A stretch of DNA of 36,404 nt from Bacteroidota bacterium (GTDB lineage Bacteria > Bacteroidota > Ignavibacteria > Kapaibacteriales > UBA2268): contig JAKIZO010000001.1 in assembly GCA_022707965.1 (NCBI GenBank), forward strand, positions 65,888-102,291, given 5' to 3'. A model generated the notes under the pieces. It saw only the letters and a program-made list of their open reading frames with translations, made no database searches and was not told where the DNA came from. Below are positions 8,616 to 15,582 of the stretch, in pieces; positions within the stretch are counted from its first letter, which is position 1, and each line of letters opens with the position of its first letter. Position numbers and translations under genes: made by a program.

Positions 8616-9860
8616 ATGAATATTTTAGTTCTCAACTGCGGTAGTTCCTCATTAAAATTTCAAATTATCGATACCGATTTGGAAAAAATCGAGAAAAACG
8701 AAGACCGTGAACTTGCACGCGGGCTTATAGAAAGGATTGGTTCGGAAGCACTGATTTCCCTGAAAGTAGAGGGAAAATCGACAATTAAAACAACGGCAGC
8801 TATTCGCGACCATAAAGCCGCAATTCAGCATATTATCAAATGGGTAACAAACCCCGAAACAGGAATACCTGGTATTAACTCGCTCGAAGATATTCACGCA
8901 ATTGGGCACCGCACTGTGCACGGCGGCGAAGAATTCAAAAGTTCGGTGCGCATAGACAACGATGTGATTGCAAAGATGGAGGACAATATTGAGCTTGCAC
9001 CGTTGCACAATCCTGCCAATCTGAAAGGTATTTATGCTGCAAGAGAAGTGTTCGGTCCGAGTGTTCCGCAGGTGGCAATTTTCGACACAGCATTTCATTC
9101 GACAATGCCCGAAACTTCATACCTTTATGCAATACCCTATCAATATTATCGCCGTTATAAAATTCGTAAATATGGATTTCACGGGACTTCCCATAGATAT
9201 ATCGCATATCGCTATCGTGTGCTGACAGGTAAAACAAAGGAAGACACAAACATTATCACTTTGCATCTGGGGAATGGTTCGTCTGCCTGTGCAATCAAAC
9301 ACGGCAAATCTATCGACACGTCGATGGGATTTACTCCGCTCGAAGGATTGATGATGGGAACTCGCTGCGGCGACATCGACCCAACTATAATTGATTTCCT
9401 GCACCATAAAGAAGGTTCCTCGATTGATGAAATATTCAATATGCTGAATAAGAGGTCTGGACTGCTGGGTATTTCCGGGCTTACTAATGATATGCGCGAC
9501 CTTGTAGTAGAAATCGCAGAGCATCAGGATAGACGCGCTCAGCTAGCAATTGATATGTTTTGCGCTCGAATAGTGAAGTATGTCGGGGCGTATCTGACAG
9601 CGATGAACGGCGCTGATGCAATTTGCTTCTCTGCGGGAATTGGCGAGAACGCACCTGATGTTCGTGCAAAAGTCTGCGAGCATTTAGAATTTTTAGGCGT
9701 GAAAATTGACAAAAAGCTGAACAATAAGATGATACGCGGCAAAGAAGGTGTCGTTTCCACCCCGGATAGCAAATTGCAAGTATTTGTTATTCCAACAAAC
9801 GAAGAGTTGGTAATTGCAAGAGACACTTGCCGTGTTGTGTTGAATGCTCCATTGCCATAA
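8616..9860 (+). CDS. ackA: Acetate kinase
   Basis: The protein has 414 residues and opens with the diagnostic MNILVLNCGSSSLKF phosphate-binding motif. Other family landmarks are GHRTVHGGEEF (R99), AIFDTAFH (catalytic D157), YGFHGTSHRY (H189, transition-state stabiliser), HLGNGSS (217-223), MGTRCGDIDP and the C-terminal FSAGIGENAPDVR. It converts acetyl phosphate and ADP to acetate and ATP in the cytoplasm, the energy-yielding last step of acetate fermentation, and runs backwards for acetate uptake. AGGAAAAG just before the ATG is a weak ribosome binding site. The neighbour pta starts 30 bases after its stop, so the two enzymes of the pathway form an operon. The full length matches the family. 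Confidence 0.97.
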   Translation: MNILVLNCGSSSLKFQIIDTDLEKIEKNEDRELARGLIERIGSEALISLKVEGKSTIKTTAAIRDHKAAIQHIIKWVTNPETGIPGINSLEDIHAIGHRTVHGGEEFKSSVRIDNDVIAKMEDNIELAPLHNPANLKGIYAAREVFGPSVPQVAIFDTAFHSTMPETSYLYAIPYQYYRRYKIRKYGFHGTSHRYIAYRYRVLTGKTKEDTNIITLHLGNGSSACAIKHGKSIDTSMGFTPLEGLMMGTRCGDIDPTIIDFLHHKEGSSIDEIFNMLNKRSGLLGISGLTNDMRDLVVEIAEHQDRRAQLAIDMFCARIVKYVGAYLTAMNGADAICFSAGIGENAPDVRAKVCEHLEFLGVKIDKKLNNKMIRGKEGVVSTPDSKLQVFVIPTNEELVIARDTCRVVLNAPLP

Positions 9861-9890
9861 TAATTTTAATAATAATAAGGATTGTTTGCT

Positions 9891-10871
9891 GTGTCTCAAA
9901 TTCCATTTATCGAAACGACAAGAAATAAAGCAAAAGCAGTAAATGCACTGGTTGCGTTCCCTGATGCGGAAGACGAACGCACTTTACGTGCAAGTCGCTA
10001 CTTGCTGGACGAAAAAATTGCACGTCCCGTGCTTGTAGGAAATGAAAGCAATATTATAGAATTAGCAAAAGAAAAAGGCATTTCGCTCGAAGGTGTGCAA
10101 ATCACCGACCCTGCAAAAAGCGAACTTATCGATGAATTTGCCGCTATCTTGTACGAGAAACGCAAAGCAAAAGGAATGACGCTTGAACAGGCTCGCCAAA
10201 CAGTTGCGGACCCGCTGTATTTCGCGGGCTTATTGCTCGAAACAAACAGAGTGCAGGTAACTGTTGGTGGAAATGTGTCATCGACGGGTGCAGTGCTCAA
10301 AGCTGCAATATATACAGTTGGAGTGGCAGCAGGGATTTCGATTGTTAGCAGTTTCTTTATTATGGCGTTCCCCGACAAAATGTATTGCTTTGCTGATTGT
10401 GCGGTAAATCCTGACCCAACTGCTGAGCAACTTGCCGATATTGCAATAAGTTCAGCAAAGAACTATAAGGCAATTACGGGCGAAGAACCGCGTGTGGCAT
10501 TCCTTTCGTTCTCGACAAAGGGAAGTGCCGAACATCCACTTGTGGATAAAGTGCGCACGGCAGCAAAAATTATGCAAGAGAAAGCACCGGATATTCCATC
10601 TGATGGCGAATTGCAGCTCGATGCAGCAATTGTACCTGAAATTGGCAAACGCAAAAGTCCAGGTTCTGCAGTGGCAGGGACAGCGAATGTGCTTGTTTTC
10701 CCGGACTTAAATGCAGGCAATATAGGTTATAAGTTAGTTCAAAGACTTGCCGGAGCCGAAGCTGTGGGTCCAGTTGTTCAAGGTTTGGCAAAGCCATATT
10801 GTGATTTGTCGCGTGGTTGTTCAGTAGATGATATGGTAACAGTTGCAGCAATATGCTCACTGATGGCGTAG
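9891..10871 (+). CDS. pta: Phosphate acetyltransferase
   Basis: The protein has 326 residues in the single-domain PTA_PTB form, without the long regulatory N-terminus of enteric Pta. I choose the GTG at 9891 ([13 protein letters not shown]): AAGG at 9877-9880 sits 10 bases ahead of it, whereas the in-frame TTG at 9882 would be only one base away. Motifs include [58 protein letters not shown] and the C-terminal [20 protein letters not shown] with its substrate-binding Arg/Lys residues. It swaps CoA for phosphate on acetyl-CoA, giving acetyl phosphate for AckA. The pair links pyruvate oxidation to ATP formation and acetate excretion. A hairpin terminator follows. Confidence 0.96.
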   Translation: MSQIPFIETTRNKAKAVNALVAFPDAEDERTLRASRYLLDEKIARPVLVGNESNIIELAKEKGISLEGVQITDPAKSELIDEFAAILYEKRKAKGMTLEQARQTVADPLYFAGLLLETNRVQVTVGGNVSSTGAVLKAAIYTVGVAAGISIVSSFFIMAFPDKMYCFADCAVNPDPTAEQLADIAISSAKNYKAITGEEPRVAFLSFSTKGSAEHPLVDKVRTAAKIMQEKAPDIPSDGELQLDAAIVPEIGKRKSPGSAVAGTANVLVFPDLNAGNIGYKLVQRLAGAEAVGPVVQGLAKPYCDLSRGCSVDDMVTVAAICSLMA

Positions 10872-10891
10872 GAAGAAGGGAAATAGAAGGA

Positions 10892-10921
10892 AAGGGGCTG
10901 CCTTGACTTGGGCAGCCCCTT
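10892..10921. terminator. Bidirectional terminator between pta and the smg-like gene
   Basis: AAGGGGCTGCC (10892-10902) pairs with GGCAGCCCCTT (10911-10921) around an 8-base loop. The 11-bp GC-rich stem is exceptional in this AT-rich sequence. CTAATTTTA follows on the plus strand; the minus-strand side has a poorer T/C tract. It lies between convergent genes and most clearly ends ackA-pta. Confidence 0.8.
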
Positions 10922-10949
10922 CTAATTTTACCCTCCAAACGCACCTTCG

Positions 10950-11390
10950 TCAATGAATTGTTTCGTTGCCGCCCAGCAGAATTTTCGATGGTAAGATATT
11001 TTCCCAGGGGGATTTGAATACAAGAGCCATTACAATATAACCGAGGACGTTTCTATCGATTTTAGTATCGAATTCGCTTGTAAGGATACGGTCTATAATA
11101 AAATCAATCTGGTCGTTGGAGATAAGACCAAGAGCCTGGTATTGGAGCAAATCGCCAAGAGCCTCGGGTGTGAATAAGTCCTTTTCCATTTCGTTAAGCA
11201 TACGGAAGGAGTGAGTTTCTTCGTCGGTTGCAGCGATTTCGCGGTCAACCAGCCAGCTCAAAGCAGTAGAAATCTCTACATCGGTATATCCAAGCTTGTG
11301 CAAGCTTTTGATGTGAGATTCGGTCAGTTTATCATTAGTGTGAAGTTCTTTCACCACTAAAACAATAATTTGCAAGATTCTTTCACTCAC
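10950..11390 (-). CDS. Smg/DUF494-family protein
   Basis: The protein has 146 residues and starts at a GTG (complement of 11388-11390). The start overlaps the ybeY stop by two bases (GTGA), a sign of translational coupling. The pattern fits the Smg/DUF494 family: an N-terminal helix (RILQIIVLVVKEL), a helix-turn-helix-like TDVEISTALSWLVDRE, an acidic middle (LLQYQALGLISNDQIDFIIDRIL) and a C-terminal NVLGYIVMALVF. The molecular role of the family is not established; in proteobacteria smg lies near dprA and topA. Here it is the last gene of an operon with ybeY, which may hint at a link with translation or DNA handling, but that is only inference from context. Confidence 0.72.
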   Translation of the reverse strand: MSERILQIIVLVVKELHTNDKLTESHIKSLHKLGYTDVEISTALSWLVDREIAATDEETHSFRMLNEMEKDLFTPEALGDLLQYQALGLISNDQIDFIIDRILTSEFDTKIDRNVLGYIVMALVFKSPWENILPSKILLGGNETIH

Positions 11391-11803
11391 TTGTGTGCCC
11401 CCTCCAAATATTTGTTTTCGAGCTTTGTCATATTTTCTCGGTCTATATCAGTAGCATCATCGTAGCCAATAATATGCAAAACGCCGTGAATAGCAAGCCG
11501 CGAAAGTTCATTTGTAAGGCTAACTTTATACTCTTTCGCTTGCTCGCAAGCAACTTCCAACCCAATGTAGATTTCGCCCATAAGCGGATTTTCATCAAGC
11601 GGGAAGGAAATTACGTCAGTTTCCCAATCGTGTTTCAAATAACGATTATTAATATCCCTAATATCGTCATTATTCATAAAAACTATAGAAATTTCCGCCT
11701 CATTAATTTTTTCGCCCCGTAGAACGTTCTCCACTGCCTTCCTGATTTTTTTGTATTGAAGGCGTTTATGATTTGTTGTATTTGTAAAATCAATTTTATA
11801 CAT
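11387..11803 (-). CDS. ybeY: Endoribonuclease/rRNA maturation factor YbeY
   Basis: The protein has 138 residues if it starts at the ATG complementary to 11801-11803 (MYKIDFTNTTNHKRL). The upstream in-frame extension to 11968 runs inside the preceding gene on the same strand and lacks family similarity, so I reject it. Diagnostic motifs are ISIVFMNNDDIRDINNRYL, DWETDVISFPL and the metal site HGVLHIIGYDD. YbeY is a single-strand endoribonuclease involved in 16S rRNA 3' maturation and late 70S ribosome quality control. The usual third metal ligand of HGxLHxxGYDH is Asp here, a variant I associate with Bacteroidota. It follows the unknown gene by 31 bases and overlaps the smg-like gene. Confidence 0.93.
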   Translation of the reverse strand: MYKIDFTNTTNHKRLQYKKIRKAVENVLRGEKINEAEISIVFMNNDDIRDINNRYLKHDWETDVISFPLDENPLMGEIYIGLEVACEQAKEYKVSLTNELSRLAIHGVLHIIGYDDATDIDRENMTKLENKYLEGAHK

Positions 11804-11834
11804 ATTAAAAAAGACGAAAAAAGTGCCAAAATAG

Positions 11835-12263
11835 TTAAAGTTTATTTTCGATAAGCGAAAGTTGCATTGAAGCAAGCAAAACTGCGGGGTCGAGCTCGGA
11901 TGGGTCGCGATGCAACATTTTCTTATGGATGTTTGCATAGAACGAGCAGGTGTTTCCTTTGCCAACAATCAAGCAGGAAAGAGTTTTCTTTTTCGAGCAT
12001 ATAAAAATGATTTCGTCGGGTTCGAATACTAAAAATCCCGTTAAATTGTGCAATTCATAATAACCGTGGCGAGTTTGAACAGAAACAATTGAACCTTCCT
12101 TGTCTCCATCAAAATTTATAGAATTGTAGAGATTGATAATCATCGGTTTGTCCGAAGCGTCATTTCGAAGGTTCCAGGTCCAGGAATTTTCGAATGCTTC
12201 GGGTTTCTGACCCAGAATGCTTGAAATTGTCTCAATATCTTGCTCTATAAAACTGAACGCCAT
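11835..12263 (-). CDS. Conserved-looking hypothetical protein at the head of the ybeY operon
   Basis: The protein has 142 residues and I do not recognise the family. It starts MAFSFIEQDIETISSILG. The middle is beta-rich (SIVSVQTRHGYYELHNL, GFLVFEPDEIIFICSKK, LSCLIVGKGNTCSFYANI) and the C-terminus is helical (DPAVLLASMQLSLIE). It has no signal peptide and no membrane segment, so it is probably cytoplasmic. Three Cys are present, without a metal-binding spacing. It is probably a real gene: it is the first gene of a tight minus-strand operon (31 bases to ybeY) and its start lies at the natural divergent boundary with hydG. A role in ribosome or RNA metabolism would follow from context only. Confidence 0.7.
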   Translation of the reverse strand: MAFSFIEQDIETISSILGQKPEAFENSWTWNLRNDASDKPMIINLYNSINFDGDKEGSIVSVQTRHGYYELHNLTGFLVFEPDEIIFICSKKKTLSCLIVGKGNTCSFYANIHKKMLHRDPSELDPAVLLASMQLSLIENKL

Positions 12264-12381
12264 AGTATTATTCCAAATTGTATTAGAATATATTTCAAAA
12301 TAAACTTACAAACTTAAAATTCAAAGTAATTTTTTACGTCTTAAAATATGTTTATTGAATACTAACAAAAAATTAATATTA

Positions 12382-13752
12382 ATGAAAAGAGAAATAATTG
12401 ACGAAAAGAAGTTATTTGGCATTTTAGAGAATACCCGCAAGCCGGACAAAGTTCAGATAGATGAAATATTGTCGAAAGCGTTGGAGCTCAATGGGATTGA
12501 CCTCGAAGAAACAGCAGCGTTGCTAAATATCGACGACCCCGAACAACTCGAAAAGATGTTCCACACTGCCTACAAAGTGAAGGAAGAAATATACGGACGG
12601 CGTTTAGTCTTGTTTGCTCCGCTTTATACTTCCAACTTTTGTGCGAATAACTGTCTTTATTGCGGTTTCCGAGCGGATAATAAAGAGATTACACGCCACG
12701 CACTCACAATTGAGCAAATCAAAGAAGAAACACTGGGAATATTAGAGCAGGGGCACAAGCGAATATTAATGCTGATGGGCGAAAACCACAAAGAAAGTTC
12801 GCTTGACAAGTTCATCGAAGCGATAGAAGCTGTTTATAGTGTTCGCGATTCGAAGGGTTCGTCTATCAGAAGAATAAATGTTGAAATAGCACCATTATCG
12901 GAAGAAGAATTTCGGCGTTTCAGTTTAATTCCGATTGGCACTTATACGGTATTTCAGGAGACTTATCACCGCGAAACATACAAAAAGATGCACCCATCGG
13001 GCAAGAAAGCCGATTACGAATGGCGTTTGTATGTAATGGACCGTGCACTTGCAAACGGTATGCACGATGTTGGGATTGGCGTATTGTTCGGGCTGTTCGA
13101 TTATCGTTTCGAGGTGCTTTCATTAATTGAACATTCGCGTTATCTGGATAAATACTATGGAGTAGGACCGCACACAATTTCAATCCCACGCATAAAACCC
13201 GCAAAGAACGCACCCGTTTCGAACAATATACCTTATCCGGTTTCGGACCTTGAACTGAAAAAAGTTGTTGCAGCATTGCGTCTGTCGGTGCCATACACGG
13301 GGATGATATTATCCACACGCGAACCAGCTCAGCTGCGAAGCGAGCTGTTTGATTTAGGCATTTCGCAAATTAGTGCAGGTTCGCGAACAGTGCCCGGCGG
13401 GTATAAACAAGCATTTTCAGCATCGAGCGAATACGAAGAAGGGCAATTTGTGCTTAATGATTGCCGCAGTTCAGGAGAAGTTATTGCCGATGTTATTCGC
13501 CACGGTTATATTCCATCGTTTTGCACTGCTTGCTACCGCTCGGGACGAGTTGGCGAGGACTTTATGGACCAGGCAAAGCCGGGACTAATAAAACTATATT
13601 GCCAACCTAATGGACTTACCACGTTAAAAGAATATTTGGTTGATTACGCTGACGATGAAACTCGCAAACTTGGTGAGGAACTTATCGAGCGCGAAATTAT
13701 GCAAATTCCTGATGAGCACGTTCGTCAGCTTACATTATTTGCAAAGAATTGA
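12382..13752 (+). CDS. hydG: [FeFe]-hydrogenase maturase HydG (tyrosine lyase)
   Basis: The protein has 456 residues from the ATG at 12382 (MKREIIDEKKLFG), which I prefer to the TTG at 12355; neither has a clear Shine-Dalgarno. The radical-SAM cluster motif is CANNCLYC (C87, C91, C94). The C-terminal CTAC plus C407 gives CX2CX22C (C381, C384, C407), the dangler-iron auxiliary cluster that separates HydG from the related thiamine enzyme ThiH. HydG cleaves tyrosine to p-cresol and forms an Fe-CO-CN synthon for the H-cluster. The family motifs ISAGSRTVPGGY and HPSGKKADYEWRL are also present. hydE follows 39 bases later. HydF and the hydrogenase are not in the window. Confidence 0.93.
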   Translation: MKREIIDEKKLFGILENTRKPDKVQIDEILSKALELNGIDLEETAALLNIDDPEQLEKMFHTAYKVKEEIYGRRLVLFAPLYTSNFCANNCLYCGFRADNKEITRHALTIEQIKEETLGILEQGHKRILMLMGENHKESSLDKFIEAIEAVYSVRDSKGSSIRRINVEIAPLSEEEFRRFSLIPIGTYTVFQETYHRETYKKMHPSGKKADYEWRLYVMDRALANGMHDVGIGVLFGLFDYRFEVLSLIEHSRYLDKYYGVGPHTISIPRIKPAKNAPVSNNIPYPVSDLELKKVVAALRLSVPYTGMILSTREPAQLRSELFDLGISQISAGSRTVPGGYKQAFSASSEYEEGQFVLNDCRSSGEVIADVIRHGYIPSFCTACYRSGRVGEDFMDQAKPGLIKLYCQPNGLTTLKEYLVDYADDETRKLGEELIEREIMQIPDEHVRQLTLFAKN

Positions 13753-13791
13753 GCAGGGCGAACGCGATTTGTATTTTTAAAAAGGGCTATT

Positions 13792-14889
13792 ATGTCAATT
13801 GAAGAAATTTTATCGAAAGATACACTTTCGCGGGATGATATTGCTCAATTGCTGTCTGCTGAAAGTCCCGAAGAAGTTGAAATACTTCGCCGCAAAGCAT
13901 ACGAAACGATGCTCGAAAATGTCGGCGATAAGGTATATCTTCGCGGGCTTATTGAATTTTCGAACTATTGCGTTAATGATTGCTATTATTGTGGGATTAG
14001 ACGAAGCAATAGCAATACGGAACGCTACATTTTATCGGTCGAGCAAGTAATAGAGGCGGCAAAATTAGCAGCAGAATTTGATTATGGCTCTGTTGTTCTG
14101 CAATCGGGCGACCGACGCGATAATCAATTCATTGATTATGTAATTAGTTGTATCAAAGGAATAAAGGAAGCAACCCGAAGCGAGAAATACCCCGAAGGCC
14201 TTGGAATTACTCTTTGCGTTGGCGAACAAACCGAGGAAACATACAGAAAATTTTTCGAAGCGGGTGCTCATAGATACCTTTTGAGAATAGAAACAACCAA
14301 CCCCGATTTATTTTCAAAGATACATCCACAAGAGCAGCGATTAGAGGCACGCATTGAAGCACTAAACGCACTGAAACAAGTTGGATTTCAGGTTGGCACC
14401 GGTGTTATGATTGGGCTCCCCGGGCAAACCCTTGATGATTTAGCAGACGATGTGCTTTTCTTCCGGAATATGGATGTGGATATGATTGGAATGGGACCTT
14501 ACCTTCCGCACAACGACACCCCGATGGGCAAGCAATACGAGACAACTGAGGAAATTAAGCAATGGCGTTTCAATTTATCGCTCAAAATGATTGCGATATG
14601 CCGAATTCTTCTAAAAGATGTGAATATTGCTTCGACGACAGCGCTGCAAACTATTCACCCAACGGGACGCGAGGAAGGGCTTCGCTACGGTGCAAATGTA
14701 ATTATGCCACAGATAACCCCAACTGAATACCGCAAAAACTATATGCTTTACGAGGACAAGCCGTGCGTTTCGGAGTTTGCGGCAGAATGCCACAGTTGTA
14801 TGCAAATGAGAATAGCCTCAGTAGGTCGCTCAATTGCTTATGGAGTATGGGGCGACCCACTTCATTTTCGAAACAAGCAAAGAAATTAA
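13792..14889 (+). CDS. hydE: [FeFe]-hydrogenase maturase HydE
   Basis: The radical-SAM protein has 365 residues. The cluster-binding motif is CVNDCYYC (C60, C64, C67), followed by GIRRSN. Other HydE traits are LQSGD, LRIETTNPDLFSKIHP, VGTGVMIGLPGQT, MGPYLPHNDTPM and TALQTIHPTGREEGL. A C-terminal CX7CX2C (C325, C333, C336) matches the optional second iron-sulfur site known in Thermotoga-type HydE. HydE works with HydG and HydF to assemble the two-iron subcluster of [FeFe]-hydrogenase. PylB is similar, but the HydG neighbour and the C-terminal Cys set favour HydE. The stop overlaps the stop of the convergent asparaginase-like gene. Confidence 0.94.
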   Translation: MSIEEILSKDTLSRDDIAQLLSAESPEEVEILRRKAYETMLENVGDKVYLRGLIEFSNYCVNDCYYCGIRRSNSNTERYILSVEQVIEAAKLAAEFDYGSVVLQSGDRRDNQFIDYVISCIKGIKEATRSEKYPEGLGITLCVGEQTEETYRKFFEAGAHRYLLRIETTNPDLFSKIHPQEQRLEARIEALNALKQVGFQVGTGVMIGLPGQTLDDLADDVLFFRNMDVDMIGMGPYLPHNDTPMGKQYETTEEIKQWRFNLSLKMIAICRILLKDVNIASTTALQTIHPTGREEGLRYGANVIMPQITPTEYRKNYMLYEDKPCVSEFAAECHSCMQMRIASVGRSIAYGVWGDPLHFRNKQRN

Positions 14890-15389
14890 AATTTCTGCTT
14901 TGGAGTGATTTCCTCGAATTCCCCTTTGTCGCGGTTTTTCTGGCAGTTGTCCCAATTAAAATAGCGACCGTTCATAGCGATATAGACGCCTGGCGGAAGT
15001 GTCTGGACAAAGGCAATAGCACTGCCTAAATTGAAAAGTCCGTCGGAACTTCCGAATTTATATGGTATCATTGCACCCGTGAGAACAATTGTTTTATCCT
15101 TCACCTTCTGGGCAATAACGCGAGCAGTTTCGACCATTGTATCGGTGCCGTGCGTGATAATTATTTTATTCTCTTCGGTTTTTTGGCAGTTCAAGGCAAT
15201 TAATTCGCGGTCGGCATCGGTCATATCGATGCTATCCATCATCATCAAAGTTCTAACTTCAATTGGAACGCGGGCACGCCCTAATTTCAGCATTTCGTTT
15301 ATATGAGTATCTTTGAAAAACAGAGTTCCATTGAGCTCGTTGTATTCTTTGTCGAAAGTTCCACCCGTAACAAAAATTCTGATTGCCAT
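14886..15389 (-). CDS. Short asparaginase N-domain protein
   Basis: The protein has 167 residues, about half the length of type I/II L-asparaginase. It has the two catalytic Thr motifs: VTGGTFDKEY with T11, and ITHGTDTMVETA with T82-D83. LTGAMIPYKFGSSDGLFNLGSA follows, as in the N-terminal amidohydrolase lobe. The C-terminal lobe, which supplies dimer and substrate contacts in full-length enzymes, is absent. The short form ends cleanly without a frameshift remnant and resembles stand-alone asparaginase-domain proteins known in other bacteria, so it is probably intact, not a pseudogene. An amidase acting on Asn or a related amide is plausible but unproven. It converges on hydE with interlocked stop codons (14886-14889). 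Confidence 0.85.
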   Translation of the reverse strand: MAIRIFVTGGTFDKEYNELNGTLFFKDTHINEMLKLGRARVPIEVRTLMMMDSIDMTDADRELIALNCQKTEENKIIITHGTDTMVETARVIAQKVKDKTIVLTGAMIPYKFGSSDGLFNLGSAIAFVQTLPPGVYIAMNGRYFNWDNCQKNRDKGEFEEITPKQKF

Positions 15390-15582
15390 AATTATCTAAA
15401 TTTACTCCAACAAATAAACTCAAAATTAACAAAAATATAGATGTAGAAAAAAGTATAAAATACAATTTATACGATTGTTCTCAAAATACAATCAACTTTT
15501 GATGATTGAAGCATTAATAAAATGAATTTTATATGTGATAGATTTATAATAATTTTGTATAAGTAAATATAAAAATCAAGAT

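Noticed and set aside
8652..9098. 148-codon minus-strand frame inside ackA
   Set aside because: Cys- and His-rich shadow of acetate kinase codons.
11804..11968. N-terminal extension of ybeY
   Set aside because: Overlaps the preceding same-strand gene and adds residues unlike YbeY; the ATG at 11803 gives the family length.
12355..12381. TTG start adding nine residues to HydG
   Set aside because: No Shine-Dalgarno and no family match for the extra residues; the ATG at 12382 fits better, though this is not certain.
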